Shown: positions 15,868-18,082 of the stretch, one piece after another
How positions within the stretch are numbered: the stretch's first letter is position 1
Layout of the letters: the number at the start of each line of letters is the position of its first letter
Source: JAOAHC01 sp964593045
GTDB taxonomy: Bacteria > Bacillota > Clostridia > TANB77 > CAG-465
Assembly: GCA_964593045.1 (NCBI GenBank)
Contig: CAZQJQ010000025.1
Coordinates: 1 to 18,082 of the forward strand
Length of the DNA: 18,082 nucleotides
Reading direction: 5' to 3'
Program-made: the position numbers and the translations under genes
Notes under the pieces: generated by a model
Database searches by the model: none
What the model saw: the letters and a program-made list of their open reading frames with translations, nothing else
What the model was told of the DNA's origin: nothing

Positions 15868-16803
15868 CTAATCAATTTTTTCAAAAACTCTTAATTTAGC
15901 ACTCCTTGCTCTTGGATTTATTTCTAACTCTTCAGAATTGGAAATAATAGGTTTTTTAGTAATAACTTTTCCATAAGATTTATATCCGCAAATACATACT
16001 GGAAAATCTTTTGGACATGTACATCTACCTTCTAATTCTTCATATGTATGTTTTACTATTTTATCTTCTAAAGAGTGAAATGATATAATTGCAAGTCTAC
16101 CTTTATTATTTAATGATTTTACAGAATCAGTAATTGTATTTTTTAAGTCATTTAACTCTGCATTTACTTCTATCCTTATAGCTTGAAATATTCTTTTTGC
16201 TGGATGCTGTTTTTCATTTAATGCTTTACTTGGCATTGCCTCTTTTATTACATCAACTAATTCAAATGTAGTACCTATTTCTTTAATTTTTCTTTTTTCA
16301 CATATGTTTTTTGCAATTTTTTTAGAATATCTTTCTTCTCCATACTCAAAAAATATTTTTGAAAGACTATCTTCACTATATTTATTTACAACATCATATG
16401 CTGTTAATTTATCTTCTTGATCCATTCTCATATCTAGTTTTGCATCTTTCATATAGCTAAAGCCCCTATCAGCTTCATCTAATTGATAAGAAGAAACCCC
16501 TAAATCAAGAAGTATACCATCCACTTTATTAATACCTATATTTTTTAGTACTTCTATTATATTACTATGATTATCATGTACTAAAATATAATTAGAAAAC
16601 TCTGACAACTTTTTATTTGCAGCATTTAAAGCTTCTTTATCTCTATCTATGCCTATAAGTTTTCCTGTATTTTTTAATTTTTTTAGTATCTCGTATGAGT
16701 GTCCACCACCACCAAGTGTTCCATCAACATATATTTTACCTGGTAATATATTAAGTTCTTTTATACACTCATCAAGCAATACAGATTTATGCTTAAATTC
16801 CAT
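15868..16803 (-). CDS. rsmH: 16S rRNA (cytosine(1402)-N(4))-methyltransferase RsmH (MraW)
   Basis: The 311-residue SAM-dependent enzyme methylates N4 of C1402 in the ribosomal P site. Motifs are HKSVLLDE (5-12), YVDGTLGGGGHS (25-36, SAM loop), GIDRDKEAL, ILLDLGVSSYQLDEADRGFS near 97-116, HPAKRIFQAIRIEVN, ISFHSLEDKIVK and NPRARSAKLR. A Cys-rich CTCPKDFPVCICG block precedes the C-terminus. I start at the ATG at 16803, which gives MEFKHKSVLLDE as in other family members, with a weak GGTG 5 bases upstream. The reading frame stays open to 16878 but has no better site. A 202-bp leader separates it from mraZ. ftsL follows after 14 bp. Confidence 0.95.
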   Translation of the reverse strand: MEFKHKSVLLDECIKELNILPGKIYVDGTLGGGGHSYEILKKLKNTGKLIGIDRDKEALNAANKKLSEFSNYILVHDNHSNIIEVLKNIGINKVDGILLDLGVSSYQLDEADRGFSYMKDAKLDMRMDQEDKLTAYDVVNKYSEDSLSKIFFEYGEERYSKKIAKNICEKRKIKEIGTTFELVDVIKEAMPSKALNEKQHPAKRIFQAIRIEVNAELNDLKNTITDSVKSLNNKGRLAIISFHSLEDKIVKHTYEELEGRCTCPKDFPVCICGYKSYGKVITKKPIISNSEELEINPRARSAKLRVFEKID

Positions 16804-16842
16804 TTTAACACCATTTTCAACAAAACATAATTTAAATTTTAT

Positions 16843-17000
16843 CTTTTGTACATTACCCACATAGTACATGGTTATCATTTGTATATATTTAATTCATTTG
16901 TAAAATCTTTTGTATCTTATATATTTTATCTTTAGTAAATTAAATTTATTTTTCTTTTGTTTATCTGTTTTTTCTCTTTTGTATCTTTTCACTTTTGTAT
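16843..17000 (-). repeat. Seven copies of an ACAAAAG-like motif in the mraZ-rsmH leader
   Basis: The 202 bp between mraZ and rsmH contain no gene. On the minus strand they hold seven 9-base copies of ATACAAAAG or close variants (ATACAAATG, TTACAAATG, GTACAAAAG, AAACAAAAG), at 16843, 16876, 16895, 16907, 16954, 16976 and 16992. All are in one orientation and irregularly spaced (12 to 47 bp). Strand composition is extreme (A-rich, C-poor RNA), so chance repetition is possible. I see no terminator and no convincing promoter in this gap. Confidence 0.4.
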
Positions 17001-17005
17001 TATAG

Positions 17006-17437
17006 TTAAATGCCTAGATTAGACATTTGACTTGCTATTTCATCTAAGTCCATGTTATCTGGACCAGTATAATTTGTCCATTTTTCTTTATCCCATATTT
17101 CAACTCTAGTAGAAACACCAATAATTGCAAGTTCCCTTGTAAGTCCAGCATACTCTCTTAAATTTTGAGGTATGTTTATTCTACCTTGTTTATCAAGCTC
17201 ACATTCTGTTGCACCTGAAAAGAAAAAACGAATAAAGTTACGTGCATTAGTGTTAGTTAATGGTAAAGTTTTAAGTTTAGTTTCAAATGTTTTCCATTCC
17301 TCTTTAGAATATATAAAAAGACAATTATCAAGGCCTTTTGTAACAATAAACGAAACACCTAAATCATCTCTGAATTTAGAAGGTACGCTTACTCTTCCTT
17401 TTTCATCTAAGTTGTGATTATATTCTCCTAATAACAT
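17006..17437 (-). CDS. mraZ: Transcriptional regulator MraZ
   Basis: The 143-residue DNA-binding protein has two AbrB/MraZ half-folds, each with its signature: DEKGRVSVP (11-19) and DKQGRINIP (82-90). MraZ forms ring-shaped oligomers that bind direct repeats in front of their own gene. In E. coli it represses the dcw cluster, while in mollicutes activation has been reported. It is the first gene of the cluster, and three 10-bp repeats that fit the known operator lie 20 bp upstream of its start codon. The ATG follows GAGGTGAG. Length and position are normal for the family. Confidence 0.97.
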   Translation of the reverse strand: MLLGEYNHNLDEKGRVSVPSKFRDDLGVSFIVTKGLDNCLFIYSKEEWKTFETKLKTLPLTNTNARNFIRFFFSGATECELDKQGRINIPQNLREYAGLTRELAIIGVSTRVEIWDKEKWTNYTGPDNMDLDEIASQMSNLGI

Positions 17438-17456
17438 TTAAAACTCACCTCGTTTC

Positions 17457-17486
17457 ATACCACTTTATACCACTTTATACCACTTG
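17457..17486 (-). promoter_or_regulatory. MraZ operator: three direct 10-bp repeats at the dcw promoter
   Basis: On the minus strand the region reads AAGTGGTAT three times at exact 10-bp spacing, with AAAGTGGTAT as the full unit in copies 2 and 3 and CAAGTGGTAT in copy 1. This equals AAAGTG(G/T) plus three bases, the MraZ box described for mollicutes, and shares the GTGG core with the E. coli TGGG repeats. The first repeat falls where transcription should start, and the last ends about 20 bp before the mraZ ATG. The identity is inferred from the motif and the adjacent mraZ. Confidence 0.85.
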
Positions 17487-17491
17487 AACCT

Positions 17492-17520
17492 ATTTTAATA
17501 TATATTTTAATAAAAATCAA
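17492..17520 (-). promoter_or_regulatory. Promoter of the dcw cluster
   Basis: The minus strand reads TTGATT, 17 bases, TAAAAT. The predicted start is 6-8 bases downstream, at the first MraZ repeat. Each box keeps 4-5 of 6 consensus bases with ideal spacing. The coincidence of promoter, operator and mraZ strengthens the call. Further upstream, 17521-17748 is very AT-rich and holds no gene or structure that I can support. Confidence 0.65.
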
Positions 17521-17748
17521 GGGTTTTATATAAAAAAAACAAAAAAAGTTGAAAAATATTATTGTTTTTGCAAAAATAAATTAGAATATTAAAATGTATA
17601 TAGTATGTATAAACATAAAATATTAGTTAAACATCCTTGTTATAAAATAAATATATTTATATGGCAATTAATGTAACTTATATATTTAAAAAATCAAAAA
17701 TAAAACTAAAACAAATAAATTACAAGATATATGCAAATATAATATAAA

Positions 17749-17773
17749 AAATCACGCGTATAAAGCGTGATTT
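17749..17773 (-). terminator. Intrinsic terminator ahead of the dcw promoter
   Basis: A perfect 9-bp stem (AAATCACGC with GCGTGATTT) with a 7-base loop is followed on the minus strand by TTTTTTATATTATATTT. It would stop transcription coming from the tRNA side before the MraZ-controlled promoter. Confidence 0.8.
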
Positions 17774-17782
17774 CACTAAAAA

Positions 17783-17820
17783 AACAAATGTAAAAGATTT
17801 TATTTTTCCCCACATTTGTT
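17783..17820 (-). terminator. Second terminator-like hairpin in tandem
   Basis: A 9-bp stem (AACAAATGT 17783-17791 with ACATTTGTT 17812-17820) encloses a 20-base loop that can add A-T pairs and has GGGG at its start on the minus strand. On the minus strand a run of TTTTTTT follows. It stands 10 bp upstream of the terminator at 17749-17773. Confidence 0.55.
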
Positions 17821-17831
17821 ATATACCAGAC

Positions 17832-17856
17832 AATACTAGAAATTGATTCCAGTATT
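17832..17856 (-). other. Small hairpin that pairs fully only in minus-strand RNA
   Basis: AATACTGGAA and TTCTAGTATT (minus strand) form a 10-bp stem with a 5-base loop. One pair is G-U in minus-strand RNA but an A-C mismatch in plus-strand RNA, which suggests that the minus strand is the transcribed one. No open reading frame worth calling covers it. It lies 11 bp before the terminator at 17783-17820. Confidence 0.4.
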
Positions 17857-17936
17857 CCAAAATTAACTTTACAATTTTTGCACAATTTAACTTTCCATTT
17901 TTTGTACACTTTTGTATTGACATTTACAGTACAGCT

Positions 17937-18041
17937 GTTTGAAAGATATTTGAACAGTTATGAAAAGTATGTGTTTTGAAAAAAGGCGAAAAAATAGGGC
18001 TTTCAAGGTACTCTCACGAGTGTTCAAATACCTTTCAAAAC
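17937..18041. repeat. Inverted repeat pair flanking the tRNA terminator region
   Basis: GTTTGAAAGATATTTGAACA (17937-17956) is matched in inverse orientation by 18021-18041 (TGTTCAAATACCTTTCAAAA, then C). The arms differ by one inserted base and one transition. They are about 64 bp apart. The right arm is also the 5' half of the terminator hairpin at 17997-18043, so two mutually exclusive RNA folds are possible. Confidence 0.6.
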
Positions 18042-18043
18042 CC
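17997..18043 (-). terminator. Terminator-like hairpin downstream of the tRNA
   Basis: In minus-strand RNA, GGGTTTTGAAAGGTA pairs with TACCTTGAAAGCCC through AAGGTA/TACCTT, a GA/GA internal mismatch pair, a short A-U stretch and GGG/CCC. The top can close with ACTC/GAGT around GTGA. TATTTTTT follows (17989-17996). It begins 7 bases after the tRNA CCA, as expected for the end of a tRNA transcript. Confidence 0.6.
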
Positions 18044-18050
18044 TTTGTTT

Positions 18051-18082
18051 TGGCTCCTCAAACAGGACTCGAACCTGTGACC
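18051..18082 (-). tRNA. 3' end of a tRNA gene, probably tRNA-Asn (cut by window edge)
   Basis: The minus strand ends with a perfect T arm: stem ACAGG, loop TTCGAGT, stem CCTGT. Then come the 3' acceptor strand TTGAGGA, discriminator G and an encoded CCA (18051-18053). The 5' acceptor strand should therefore be TCCTCAA. A TCCTC start, G discriminator and GTCAC-GGTTCGAGTCC wording resemble bacterial tRNA-Asn. The anticodon is outside the window, so the identity is tentative, but the tRNA call itself is firm. Confidence 0.9.

Noticed and set aside
16804..16878. N-terminal extension of RsmH by 25 codons
   Set aside because: No ribosome binding site is seen near 16878, and the family start MEFKHKSVLLDE fits the ATG at 16803.
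17706..17909. Minus-strand GTG-started reading frame of 67 codons
   Set aside because: It has no ribosome binding site, its product is low-complexity and Tyr/Ile-rich, and it runs through two terminator-like hairpins. Chance frame in AT-rich DNA.
17917..17922. Perfect TTGACA on the plus strand, possible promoter towards the tRNA
   Set aside because: No acceptable -10 box lies 16-18 bases downstream, and it would point antisense to the tRNA.
1..18082. CRISPR arrays, insertion sequences, phage genes or defence systems
   Set aside because: I found no spaced identical repeats, transposase or integrase motifs, or nuclease/helicase defence modules. The window is a housekeeping locus.

Overview
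The window is a strongly AT-rich stretch in which every protein gene lies on the minus strand. It most likely comes from a low-GC Firmicute of the class Clostridia. The support is the Gram-positive gene order (mraZ, rsmH, ftsL, PASTA-type PBP, murE, mraY, ftsW, murG, divIB/ftsQ, DUF881, sbp), the meso-diaminopimelate motif in MurE, strong AGGAGG ribosome binding sites, and prepilin-like leaders of the KKGISLITLVI type that I associate with gut Clostridia. The species cannot be named from the sequence.

The minus strand reads from high to low coordinates. At the right edge (18051-18082) is the 3' end of a tRNA, probably tRNA-Asn, followed by a terminator-like hairpin. About 560 bp of gene-free AT-rich DNA follows, with two more terminator-like hairpins in tandem. 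A consensus-like promoter (17492-17520) then drives the division and cell-wall (dcw) cluster. Three 10-bp repeats at the predicted transcription start (17457-17486) match the operator known for the repressor MraZ, so mraZ probably controls its own cluster. The cluster runs to the sbp gene at 6317. It covers 16S rRNA methylation (RsmH), the divisome (FtsL, FtsW, DivIB/FtsQ and a transpeptidase PBP), and the cytoplasmic and membrane steps of peptidoglycan precursor synthesis (MurE, MraY, MurG). Genes often found in such clusters (murF, murD, ftsA, ftsZ) are absent here.

After two hairpins (6171-6325) and a new promoter (6135-6163), a second minus-strand operon starts. It holds rodA, a prepilin-like gene, dusB, ylmH, mtaB and a CapA-like membrane protein gene. 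It therefore mixes cell elongation with tRNA modification and ribosome-associated RNA binding. A third promoter (98-126) drives a prepilin-like gene cut by the left edge.

The observations most worth a second look are these: an apparent +1 frameshift at an A6 run in ftsL; the MraZ operator sitting on the predicted transcription start; a terminator-like hairpin inside the dcw cluster, just ahead of the PBP ribosome binding site; an internal extended -10 promoter before murE; a CapA-like protein with changed active-site motifs; and paired inverted repeats next to the tRNA. I did not find a clearly new multi-gene system. Most of the window is a recognisable dcw locus with unusual regulatory and structural details.
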